DNA from: Synaphobranchus kaupii
Taxonomy: Eukaryota; Chordata; Actinopteri; Anguilliformes; Synaphobranchidae
Assembly (NCBI GenBank): GCA_029718625.1
Contig: JAINUF010000027.1
Coordinates: 852,676 to 916,675 of the forward strand
Reading direction: 5' to 3'
Length of the DNA: 64,000 nt
In this document: piece after piece, positions 54,900-64,000 of the stretch
Position numbering within the stretch: position 1 is the stretch's first letter
Layout of the letters: every line of letters starts with the position of its first letter
The notes under the pieces: generated by a model
The model's input: only the letters and a program-made list of their open reading frames with translations
Told to the model about the DNA's origin: nothing
Databases searched by the model: none
Translations under genes and position numbers: made by a program

Positions 54900-55037
54900 A
54901 AAACTCAAGTGTCATCGATTGCAGTGCGCATTAGGTGTAAACGACAATTCGGCAGCTCAGAGCACCTGTCCTCAAGCGATCCGCTAGCCTCAGCCTTTCA
55001 GTAGCTTGGATGACAGGCTCACGCCACCGCGCCCAGC
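54900..55037 (-). ncRNA. 7SL Alu-domain-like RNA gene, unit 28
   Basis: Standard copy. Confidence 0.7.
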
Positions 55038-55703
55038 GAAAGCCGAATGGCATTTTATTGCTTTTCTAGAAAGCAGTGTTGTGACGTCAAATAGGCATCA
55101 GTCTGATTCTCTGCGCAACGTTCCCTAGAGTGGTAGGCTATAAATAGGCAGAGGAAACAAGGTCAACAAGAAAACAGCAAACATTAGGTCAATCGTTAGC
55201 CGACAGCAACGTGAAGTGAAATAAAAATAATAATAACGGGAGATTTTGCAAAAACAAAGCAGAAACTAAATAAGCCCCTCTTCAGTCTGACCGAAGCTAA
55301 ACGAAAATCGAAATAAAAATAGAAAAGTAAGTAAAAGCAAACCTACTTAAAATTCAAAGTTATTCTGACAGGTTCGTTAATTTAGCTAAACCAGCAGCCA
55401 ATCTATGCCTATAAATGAACATTTTGTTGTTAATATGAGTTCTGTAACTTATTAAATTGAGTTTGCAGGAAAAGATAATTCTGAATAGAAACCGCTTGAC
55501 GTGCCTTTACGCATGAATCCAAACACACATAGATTTTGATTGTACCAAAGAACAAATTCCGATAAGGAAAATGACTAATTATGCAGTCGACAATATGCAC
55601 TCTCGTAATTGTGCTCCTTTGACCGCGTTGATAAGCAAAATAAAGCGGAACCGGCGGTTGAAGTTTAGAAATAATTTAACCCGGGTCAGCTCCGGTCACC
55701 TTC

Positions 55704-55823
55704 GCTCACGGCCATACCACACTGAAAATGCCCGAACTCGTCTGATCTCGGAAGCCAAGCAGTGTAGGGCTTGGTTAGTACTTGGATGGGAGACCGCCTG
55801 GGAATACTAGGTGCTGTAAGCAT
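55704..55823 (+). rRNA. RN5S: 5S rRNA gene, type A, unit 29
   Basis: 3' flank AAACCATCACTGTATT, as at 32809 and 35612. Confidence 0.96.
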
Positions 55824-56064
55824 TTTTAAAAGTTTTGTTTTCCGTTTTCGCACGCGATGGGGCTGTTCGCCGAGGTAAAAGGTGGAAACCATCACTGTAT
55901 TATTCACAATGATGATAATTAAACGTCTTCGTATCCTAATTATGCAGTCGATAATATTCACTCTCGTAATTTTGCTCCTTTGACCGCGTTGATAAGCAAA
56001 ATTAAACGGAACCGGCGGTTGACGTTTAGAAACAATTTAACCCGGGTCAGCTCAGGGCAACTTC

Positions 56065-56184
56065 GCTCACGGCCATACCACACTGAAAGAGCCCGAACTC
56101 GTCCGATCTCGGAAGCCAAACAGTGTAGGGCCTGGTTAGTACTTGGATGGGAGACCGCCTGGGAATACTAGGTGCTGTAAGCAT
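56065..56184 (+). rRNA. RN5S: 5S rRNA gene, type B, unit 29
   Basis: No private change noticed. Confidence 0.96.
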
Positions 56185-56419
56185 TTTTAAAAGTTTTGTT
56201 TTCCGTTTTCGCACGCGATGGGGCTGTTCGCCGAGGTAAAAGGTGGAAACTATCACTGTATTATTCACAATGATGATAATTAAACGTATCCTAATTATGC
56301 AGTCGATAATATGCACTCTCGTAATTGTGCTCCTTTGACCGCGTTGATAAACAGAATTAAGCGGAACCGGCGTTTGAAATTTAGAAACAATTTAACCCGG
56401 GTCAGCTCATTTCACCTTT

Positions 56420-56481
56420 GCTCACGGCCATCCCACACTGAAAAGGCCCGAACCCGAGCTGTATTGTGATAGCGCATTTTC
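56420..56481 (+). pseudogene. Truncated 5S copy C, unit 29
   Basis: Standard gutted copy. Confidence 0.85.
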
Positions 56482-56619
56482 AAAACTCAAGTGTCATCGA
56501 TTGCAGTGCGCATTAGGTGTAAACGACAATTCGGCAGCTCAGAGCACCTGTCCTCAAGTGATCCGCTAGCCTCAGCCTTTCAGTAGCTTGGATGACAGGC
56601 TCACGCCACCGCGCCCAGC
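56482..56619 (-). ncRNA. 7SL Alu-domain-like RNA gene, unit 29
   Basis: Reads GGATCACTTGAG instead of GGATCGCTTGAG. The spacer has CAGCAGCGTGAAG. Confidence 0.68.
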
Positions 56620-57285
56620 GAAAGCCGAATGGCATTTTATTGCTTTTCTAGAAAGCAGTGTTGTGACGTCAAATAGGCATCAGTCTGATTCTCTGCGCAA
56701 CGTTCCCTAGAGTGGTAGGCTATAAATAGGCAGAGGAAACAAGGTCAACAAGAAAACAGCAAACATTAGGTCAATCGTTAGCCGACAGCAGCGTGAAGTG
56801 AAATAAAAATAATAATAACGGGAGATTTTGCAAAAACAAAGCAGAAACTAAATAAGCCCCTCTTCAGTCTGACCGAAGCTAAACGAAAATCGAAATAAAA
56901 ATAGAAAAGTAAGTAAAAGCAAACCTACTTAAAATTCAAAGTTATTCTGACAGGTTCGTTAATTTAGCTAAACCAGCAGCCAATCTATGCCTATAAATGA
57001 ACATTTTGTTGTTAATATGAGTTCTGTAACTTATTAAATTGAGTTTGCAGGAAAAGATAATTCTGAATAGAAACCGCTTGACGTGCCTTTACGCATGAAT
57101 CCAAACACACATAGATTTTGATTGTACCAAAGAACAAATTCCGATAAGGAAAATGACTAATTATGCAGTCGACAATATGCACTCTCGTAATTGTGCTCCT
57201 TTGACCGCGTTGATAAGCAAAATAAAGCGGAACCGGCGGTTGAAGTTTAGAAATAATTTAACCCGGGTCAGCTCCGGTCACCTTC

Positions 57286-57405
57286 GCTCACGGCCATACC
57301 ACACTGAAAATGCCCGAACTCGTCTGATCTCGGAAGCCAAGCAGTGTAGGGCTTGGTTAGTACTTGGATGGGAGACCGCCTGGGAATACTAGGTGCTGTA
57401 AGCAT
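57286..57405 (+). rRNA. RN5S: 5S rRNA gene, type A, unit 30
   Basis: 3' flank AAACCATCACTGAATT and private TTTCTCACGCG. Confidence 0.96.
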
Positions 57406-57646
57406 TTTTAAAAGTTTTGTTTTCCGTTTTCTCACGCGATGGGGCTGTTCGCCGAGGTAAAAGGTGGAAACCATCACTGAATTATTCACAATGATGATAA
57501 TTAAACGTCTTCGTATCCTAATTATGCAGTCGATAATATTCACTCTCGTAATTTTGCTCCTTTGACCGCGTTGATAAGCAAAATTAAACGGAACCGGCGG
57601 TTGACGTTTAGAAACAATTTAACCCGGGTCAGCTCAGGGCAACTTC

Positions 57647-57766
57647 GCTCACGGCCATACCACACTGAAAGAGCCCGAACTCGTCCGATCTCGGAAGCCA
57701 AACAGTGTAGGGCCTGGTTAGTACTTGGATGGGAGATCGCCTGGGAATACTAGGTGCTGTAAGCAT
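57647..57766 (+). rRNA. RN5S: 5S rRNA gene, type B, unit 30
   Basis: C91T (GAGATCGCC) in the C box, shared with 60811 two units away. Confidence 0.95.
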
Positions 57767-58001
57767 TTTTAAAAGTTTTGTTTTCCGTTTTCGCACGCGA
57801 TGGGGCTGTTCGCCGAGGTAAAAGGTGGAAACTATCACTGTATTATTCACAATGATGATAATTAAACGTATCCTAATTATGCAGTCGATAATATGCACTC
57901 TCGTAATTGTGCTCCTTTGACCGCGTTGATAAACAGAATTAAGCGGAACCGGCGTTTGAAATTTAGAAACAATTTAACCCGGGTCAGCTCATTTCACCTT
58001 T

Positions 58002-58063
58002 GCTCACGGCCATCCCACACTGAAAAGGCCCGAACCCGAGCTGTATTGTGATAGCGCATTTTC
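58002..58063 (+). pseudogene. Truncated 5S copy C, unit 30
   Basis: Standard gutted copy. Confidence 0.85.
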
Positions 58064-58201
58064 AAAACTCAAGTGTCATCGATTGCAGTGCGCATTAGGT
58101 GTAAACGACAATTCGGCAGCTCAGAGCACCTGTCCTCAAGCGATCCGCTAGCCTCAGCCTTTCAGTAGCTTGGATGACAGGCTCACGCCACCGCGCCCAG
58201 C
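58064..58201 (-). ncRNA. 7SL Alu-domain-like RNA gene, unit 30
   Basis: Standard copy. Confidence 0.7.
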
Positions 58202-58867
58202 GAAAGCCGAATGGCATTTTATTGCTTTTCTAGAAAGCAGTGTTGTGACGTCAAATAGGCATCAGTCTGATTCTCTGCGCAACGTTCCCTAGAGTGGTAG
58301 GCTATAAATAGGCAGAGGAAACAAGGTCAACAAGAAAACAGCAAACATTAGGTCAATCGTTAGCCGACAGCAACGTGAAGTGAAATAAAAATAATAATAA
58401 CGGGAGATTTTGCAAAAACAAAGCAGAAACTAAATAAGCCCCTCTTCAGTCTGACCGAAGCTAAACGAAAATCGAAATAAAAATAGAAAAGTAAGTAAAA
58501 GCAAACCTACTTAAAATTCAAAGTTATTCTGACAGGTTCGTTAATTTAGCTAAACCAGCAGCCAATCTATGCCTATAAATGAACATTTTGTTGTTAATAT
58601 GAGTTCTGTAACTTATTAAATTGAGTTTGCAGGAAAAGATAATTCTGAATAGAAACCGCTTGACGTGCCTTTACGCATGAATCCAAACACACATAGATTT
58701 TGATTGTACCAAAGAACAAATTCCGATAAGGAAAATGACTAATTATGCAGTCGACAATATGCACTCTCGTAATTGTGCTCCTTTGACCGCGTTGATAAGC
58801 AAAATAAAGCGGAACCGGCGGTTGAAGTTTAGAAATAATTTAACCCGGGTCAGCTCCGGTCACCTTT

Positions 58868-58987
58868 GCTCACGGCCATACCACACTGAAAATGCCCGAA
58901 CTCGTCTGATCTCGGAAGCCAAGCAGTGTAGGGCTTGGTTAGTACTTGGATGGGAGACCGCCTGGGAATACTAGGTGCTGTAAGCAT
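58868..58987 (+). rRNA. RN5S: 5S rRNA gene, type A, unit 31
   Basis: C to T at -1 (CCTTTGCTC). 3' flank AAACCATCACTGAATT. Confidence 0.96.
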
Positions 58988-59228
58988 TTTTAAAAGTTTT
59001 GTTTTCCGTTTTCGCACGCGATGGGGCTGTTCGCCGAGGTAAAAGGTGGAAACCATCACTGAATTATTCACAATGATGATAATTAAACGTCTTCGTATCC
59101 TAATTATGCAGTCGATAATATTCACTCTCGTAATTTTGCTCCTTTGACCGCGTTGATAAGCAAAATTAAACGGAACCGGCGGTTGACGTTTAGAAACAAT
59201 TTAACCCGGGTCAGCTCAGGGCAACTTC

Positions 59229-59348
59229 GCTCACGGCCATACCACACTGAAAGAGCCCGAACTCGTCCGACCTCGGAAGCCAAACAGTGTAGGGCCTGGT
59301 TAGTACTTGGATGGGAGACCGCCTGGGAATACTAGGTGCTGTAAGCAT
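59229..59348 (+). rRNA. RN5S: 5S rRNA gene, type B, unit 31
   Basis: T43C. Confidence 0.96.
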
Positions 59349-59583
59349 TTTTAAAAGTTTTGTTTTCCGTTTTCGCACGCGATGGGGCTGTTCGCCGAGG
59401 TAAAAGGTGGAAACTATCACTGTATTATTCACAATGATGATAATTAAACGTATCCTAATTATGCAGTCGATAATATGCACTCTCGTAATTGTGCTCCTTT
59501 GACCGCGTTGATAAACAGAATTAAGCGGAACCGGCGTTTGAAATTTAGAAACAATTTAACCCGGGTCAGCTCATTTCACCTTT

Positions 59584-59645
59584 GCTCACGGCCATCCCAC
59601 ACTGAAAAGGCCCGAACCCGAGCTGTATTGTGATAGCGCATTTTC
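59584..59645 (+). pseudogene. Truncated 5S copy C, unit 31
   Basis: Standard gutted copy. Confidence 0.85.
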
Positions 59646-59783
59646 AAAACTCAAGTGTCATCGATTGCAGTGCGCATTAGGTGTAAACGACAATTCGGCA
59701 GCTCAGAGCACCTGTCCTCAAGCGATCCGCTAGCCTCAGCCTTTCAGTAGCTTGGATGACAGGCTCACGCCACCGCGCCCAGC
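59646..59783 (-). ncRNA. 7SL Alu-domain-like RNA gene, unit 31
   Basis: Standard copy. Confidence 0.7.
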
Positions 59784-60449
59784 GAAAGCCGAATGGCATT
59801 TTATTGCTTTTCTAGAAAGCAGTGTTGTGACGTCAAATAGGCATCAGTCTGATTCTCTGCGCAACGTTCCCTAGAGTGGTAGGCTATAAATAGGCAGAGG
59901 AAACAAGGTCAACAAGAAAACAGCAAACATTAGGTCAATCGTTAGCCGACAGCAACGTGAAGTGAAATAAAAATAATAATAACGGGAGATTTTGCAAAAA
60001 CAAAGCAGAAACTAAATAAGCCCCTCTTCAGTCTGACCGAAGCTAAACGAAAATCGAAATAAAAATAGAAAAGTAAGTAAAAGCAAACCTACTTAAAATT
60101 CAAAGTTATTCTGACAGGTTCGTTAATTTAGCTAAACCAGCAGCCAATCTATGCCTATAAATGAACATTTTGTTGTTAATATGAGTTCTGTAACTTATTA
60201 AATTGAGTTTGCAGGAAAAGATAATTCTGAATAGAAACCGCTTGACGTGCCTTTACGCATGAATCCAAACACACATAGATTTTGATTGTACCAAAGAACA
60301 AATTCCGATAAGGAAAATGACTAATTATGCAGTCGACAATATGCACTCTCGTAATTGTGCTCCTTTGACCGCGTTGATAAGCAAAATAAAGCGGAACCGG
60401 CGGTTGAAGTTTAGAAATAATTTAACCCGGGTCAGCTCCGGTCACCTTC

Positions 60450-60569
60450 GCTCACGGCCATACCACACTGAAAATGCCCGAACTCGTCTGATCTCGGAAG
60501 CCAAGCAGTGTAGGGCTTGGTTAGTACTTGGATGGGAGACCGCCTGGGAATACTAGGTGCTGTAAGCAT
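60450..60569 (+). rRNA. RN5S: 5S rRNA gene, type A, unit 32
   Basis: 3' flank AAACCATCACTGAATT. Confidence 0.96.
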
Positions 60570-60810
60570 TTTTAAAAGTTTTGTTTTCCGTTTTCGCACG
60601 CGATGGGGCTGTTCGCCGAGGTAAAAGGTGGAAACCATCACTGAATTATTCACAATGATGATAATTAAACGTCTTCGTATCCTAATTATGCAGTCGATAA
60701 TATTCACTCTCGTAATTTTGCTCCTTTGACCGCGTTGATAAGCAAAATTAAACGGAACCGGCGGTTGACGTTTAGAAACAATTTAACCCGGGTCAGCTCA
60801 GGGCAACTTC

Positions 60811-60930
60811 GCTCACGGCCATACCACACTGAAAGAGCCCGAACTCGTCCGATCTCGGAAGCCAAACAGTGTAGGGCCTGGTTAGTACTTGGATGGGAGA
60901 TCGCCTGGGAATACTAGGTGCTGTAAGCAT
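60811..60930 (+). rRNA. RN5S: 5S rRNA gene, type B, unit 32
   Basis: C91T in the C box. Confidence 0.95.
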
Positions 60931-61165
60931 TTTTAAAAGTTTTGTTTTCCGTTTTCGCACGCGATGGGGCTGTTCGCCGAGGTAAAAGGTGGAAACTATC
61001 ACTGTATTATTCACAATGATGATAATTAAACGTATCCTAATTATGCAGTCGATAATATGCACTCTCGTAATTGTGCTCCTTTGACCGCGTTGATAAACAG
61101 AATTAAGCGGAACCGGCGTTTGAAATTTAGAAACAATTTAACCCGGGTCAGCTCATTTCACCTTT

Positions 61166-61227
61166 GCTCACGGCCATCCCACACTGAAAAGGCCCGAACC
61201 CGAGCTGTATTGTGATAGCGCATTTTC
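61166..61227 (+). pseudogene. Truncated 5S copy C, unit 32
   Basis: Standard gutted copy. Confidence 0.85.
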
Positions 61228-61365
61228 AAAACTCAAGTGTCATCGATTGCAGTGCGCATTAGGTGTAAACGACAATTCGGCAGCTCAGAGCACCTGTCCT
61301 CAAGCGATCCGCTAGCCTCAGCCTTTCAGTAGCTTGGATGACAGGCTCACGCCACCGCGCCCAGC
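61228..61365 (-). ncRNA. 7SL Alu-domain-like RNA gene, unit 32
   Basis: Standard copy. The spacer has GTGCCATTACGC. Confidence 0.7.
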
Positions 61366-62031
61366 GAAAGCCGAATGGCATTTTATTGCTTTTCTAGAAA
61401 GCAGTGTTGTGACGTCAAATAGGCATCAGTCTGATTCTCTGCGCAACGTTCCCTAGAGTGGTAGGCTATAAATAGGCAGAGGAAACAAGGTCAACAAGAA
61501 AACAGCAAACATTAGGTCAATCGTTAGCCGACAGCAACGTGAAGTGAAATAAAAATAATAATAACGGGAGATTTTGCAAAAACAAAGCAGAAACTAAATA
61601 AGCCCCTCTTCAGTCTGACCGAAGCTAAACGAAAATCGAAATAAAAATAGAAAAGTAAGTAAAAGCAAACCTACTTAAAATTCAAAGTTATTCTGACAGG
61701 TTCGTTAATTTAGCTAAACCAGCAGCCAATCTATGCCTATAAATGAACATTTTGTTGTTAATATGAGTTCTGTAACTTATTAAATTGAGTTTGCAGGAAA
61801 AGATAATTCTGAATAGAAACCGCTTGACGTGCCATTACGCATGAATCCAAACACACATAGATTTTGATTGTACCAAAGAACAAATTCCGATAAGGAAAAT
61901 GACTAATTATGCAGTCGACAATATGCACTCTCGTAATTGTGCTCCTTTGACCGCGTTGATAAGCAAAATAAAGCGGAACCGGCGGTTGAAGTTTAGAAAT
62001 AATTTAACCCGGGTCAGCTCCGGTCACCTTC

Positions 62032-62151
62032 GCTCACGGCCATACCACACTGAAAATGCCCGAACTCGTCTGATCTCGAAAGCCAAGCAGTGTAGGGCTT
62101 GGTTAGTACTTGGATGGGAGACCGCCTGGGAATACTAGGTGCTGTAAGCAT
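62032..62151 (+). rRNA. RN5S: 5S rRNA gene, type A, unit 33
   Basis: Private change G48A (TCTCGAAAGCC), next to the A box. 3' flank AAACCATCACTGAATT. Confidence 0.95.
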
Positions 62152-62392
62152 TTTTAAAAGTTTTGTTTTCCGTTTTCGCACGCGATGGGGCTGTTCGCCG
62201 AGGTAAAAGGTGGAAACCATCACTGAATTATTCACAATGATGATAATTAAACGTCTTCGTATCCTAATTATGCAGTCGATAATATTCACTCTCGTAATTT
62301 TGCTCCTTTGACCGCGTTGATAAGCAAAATTAAACGGAACCGGCGGTTGACGTTTAGAAACAATTTAACCCGGGTCAGCTCAGGGCAACTTC

Positions 62393-62512
62393 GCTCACGG
62401 CCATACCACACTGAAAGAGCCCGAACTCGTCCGATCTCGGAAGCCAAACAGTGTAGGGCCTGGTTAGTACTTGGATGGGAGACCGCCTGGGAATACTAGG
62501 TGCTGTAAGCAT
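62393..62512 (+). rRNA. RN5S: 5S rRNA gene, type B, unit 33
   Basis: No private change noticed. Confidence 0.96.
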
Positions 62513-62747
62513 TTTTAAAAGTTTTGTTTTCCGTTTTCGCACGCGATGGGGCTGTTCGCCGAGGTAAAAGGTGGAAACTATCACTGTATTATTCACAATG
62601 ATGATAATTAAACGTATCCTAATTATGCAGTCGATAATATGCACTCTCGTAATTGTGCTCCTTTGACCGCGTTGATAAACAGAATTAAGCGGAACCGGCG
62701 TTTGAAATTTAGAAACAATTTAACCCGGGTCAGCTCATTTCACCTTT

Positions 62748-62809
62748 GCTCACGGCCATCCCACACTGAAAAGGCCCGAACCCGAGCTGTATTGTGATAG
62801 CGCATTTTC
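62748..62809 (+). pseudogene. Truncated 5S copy C, unit 33
   Basis: Standard gutted copy. Confidence 0.85.
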
Positions 62810-62947
62810 AAAACTCAAGTGTCATCGATTGCAGTGCGCATTAGGTGTAAACGACAATTCGGCAGCTCAGAGCACCTGTCCTCAAGCGATCCGCTAGCCT
62901 CAGCCTTTCAGTAGCTTGGATGACAGGCTCACGCCACCGCGCCCAGC
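62810..62947 (-). ncRNA. 7SL Alu-domain-like RNA gene, unit 33
   Basis: Standard copy. Spacer TATACATA at 63049-63056. Confidence 0.7.
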
Positions 62948-63613
62948 GAAAGCCGAATGGCATTTTATTGCTTTTCTAGAAAGCAGTGTTGTGACGTCAA
63001 ATAGGCATCAGTCTGATTCTCTGCGCAACGTTCCCTAGAGTGGTAGGCTATACATAGGCAGAGGAAACAAGGTCAACAAGAAAACAGCAAACATTAGGTC
63101 AATCGTTAGCCGACAGCAACGTGAAGTGAAATAAAAATAATAATAACGGGAGATTTTGCAAAAACAAAGCAGAAACTAAATAAGCCCCTCTTCAGTCTGA
63201 CCGAAGCTAAACGAAAATCGAAATAAAAATAGAAAAGTAAGTAAAAGCAAACCTACTTAAAATTCAAAGTTATTCTGACAGGTTCGTTAATTTAGCTAAA
63301 CCAGCAGCCAATCTATGCCTATAAATGAACATTTTGTTGTTAATATGAGTTCTGTAACTTATTAAATTGAGTTTGCAGGAAAAGATAATTCTGAATAGAA
63401 ACCGCTTGACGTGCCTTTACGCATGAATCCAAACACACATAGATTTTGATTGTACCAAAGAACAAATTCCGATAAGGAAAATGACTAATTATGCAGTCGA
63501 CAATATGCACTCTCGTAATTGTGCTCCTTTGACCGCGTTGATAAGCAAAATAAAGCGGAACCGGCGGTTGAAGTTTAGAAATAATTTAACCCGGGTCAGC
63601 TCCGGTCACCTTC

Positions 63614-63733
63614 GCTCACGGCCATACCACACTGAAAATGCCCGAACTCGTCTGATCTCGGAAGCCAAGCAGTGTAGGGCCTGGTTAGTACTTGGATGGG
63701 AGACCGCCTGGGAATACTAGGTGCTGTAAGCAT
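63614..63733 (+). rRNA. RN5S: 5S rRNA gene, A/B recombinant, only gene of unit 34
   Basis: Type A at nt 25, 26, 40 and 56 but type B at nt 68 (GGGCCTGG). The TTTTTAATAG context and 6-bp-deleted 3' flank are of the kind that precede C. The exchange fell between nt 57 and 68, inside the internal promoter. Confidence 0.96.
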
Positions 63734-63968
63734 TTTTAATAGTTTTGTTTTCCGTTTTCGCACGCGATGGGGCTGTTCGCCGAGGTAAAAGGTGGAAACT
63801 ATCACTGTATTATTCACAATGATGATAATTAAACGTATCCTAATTATGCAGTCGATAATATGCACTCTCGTAATTGTGCTCCTTTGACCGCGTTGATAAA
63901 CAGAATTAAGCGGAACCGGCGTTTGAAATTTAGAAACAATTTAACCCGGGTCAGCTCATTTCACCTTT

Positions 63969-64000
63969 GCTCACGGCCATCCCACACTGAAAAGGCCCGA
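63969..64000 (+). pseudogene. Truncated 5S copy C, unit 34 (cut by window end)
   Basis: First 32 nt visible, identical to other C copies. Confidence 0.8.

Larger units (their letters stand above)
46900..64000 (+). repeat. 5S rDNA tandem array, right block (units 23 to 34)
   Basis: Continues unit 23 directly after the LTR element and runs to the window end. Ten successive gene pairs (units 24-33) keep the strict 1582-bp period; the last unit (34) has a single gene followed by C. Shared variants (upstream CCGCG, AAACCATC in the A 3' flank, T43C and C91T in B genes) define local subfamilies distinct from those at the left end. Confidence 0.97.

Noticed and set aside
1..64000. CRISPR array or bacterial repeat system
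   Set aside because: Repeats are hundreds of bp long with 5S rRNA genes and no short repeat/unique spacer pattern; the sequence is eukaryotic.

Overview
This window is almost entirely a tandem array of eukaryotic 5S ribosomal RNA genes, interrupted by two mobile-element insertions. No protein-coding gene is supported. The 5S sequence has the vertebrate-style core (CTGATCTCGGAAGC). Its 3' end, GGTGCTGTAAGC, and the paired 5' end GCTTACGGC seen in two copies look like bony-fish 5S genes. A vertebrate, or at least a chordate, is the best guess; I cannot name the species.

Array layout (1-39463 and 46900-64000). The dominant period is 1582 bp. Each unit holds, in order: (1) a 'type A' 5S gene; (2) 361 bp later a 'type B' 5S gene; (3) 355 bp later a gutted 5S copy ('C') that keeps only the first ~37 nt plus a trace of the 3' end; (4) on the opposite strand, ending just beyond C, a ~138-nt sequence clearly related to the 5' Alu domain of 7SL (SRP) RNA, with a consensus CRE (TGACGTCA) at about -52 to -45 as in vertebrate 7SL promoters; and (5) about 0.5 kb of A-rich spacer. 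I count 73 complete 5S genes, one partial gene at the left edge, 35 C copies (the last cut by the window end) and 34 7SL-like loci (33 uninterrupted, one split by a transposon). Units are numbered 0 to 34 by their C copy. All the 5S genes are on the + strand, and the 7SL-like loci are all on the - strand.

Deviations from 1582 bp record unequal exchange. Three units have lost one gene (19.2, 34.4 and 63.6 kb). One unit has four genes, A-B-B-B (5.9-7.1 kb). A four-gene A-B-A'-B unit of 2298 bp is present three times in a row (25.1-31.2 kb). Several genes are A/B mosaics. Larger duplicated blocks can be traced by shared point variants.

Insertions. A 702-bp fold-back element with ~118-bp terminal inverted repeats lies at 31350-32051, inside one 7SL-like copy, flanked by a 7-bp duplication ATTCGGC. 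A 7432-bp LTR retrotransposon lies at 39464-46895, flanked by a 4-bp duplication CAAT. It has 2018-bp LTRs differing at only one base that I could find, a primer-binding site complementary to tRNA-Trp, a polypurine tract, and a 3.4-kb interior with no gag/pol-length reading frame. It is a very recent, non-autonomous insertion.

Working picture. 5S and 7SL are both RNA polymerase III genes. Here a 7SL Alu-domain-like gene with its own upstream promoter appears to have become part of a 5S repeat and is carried along and homogenised with it. This linkage is the most unusual thing in the window. Whether the 7SL-like RNA is made is not shown by the sequence.
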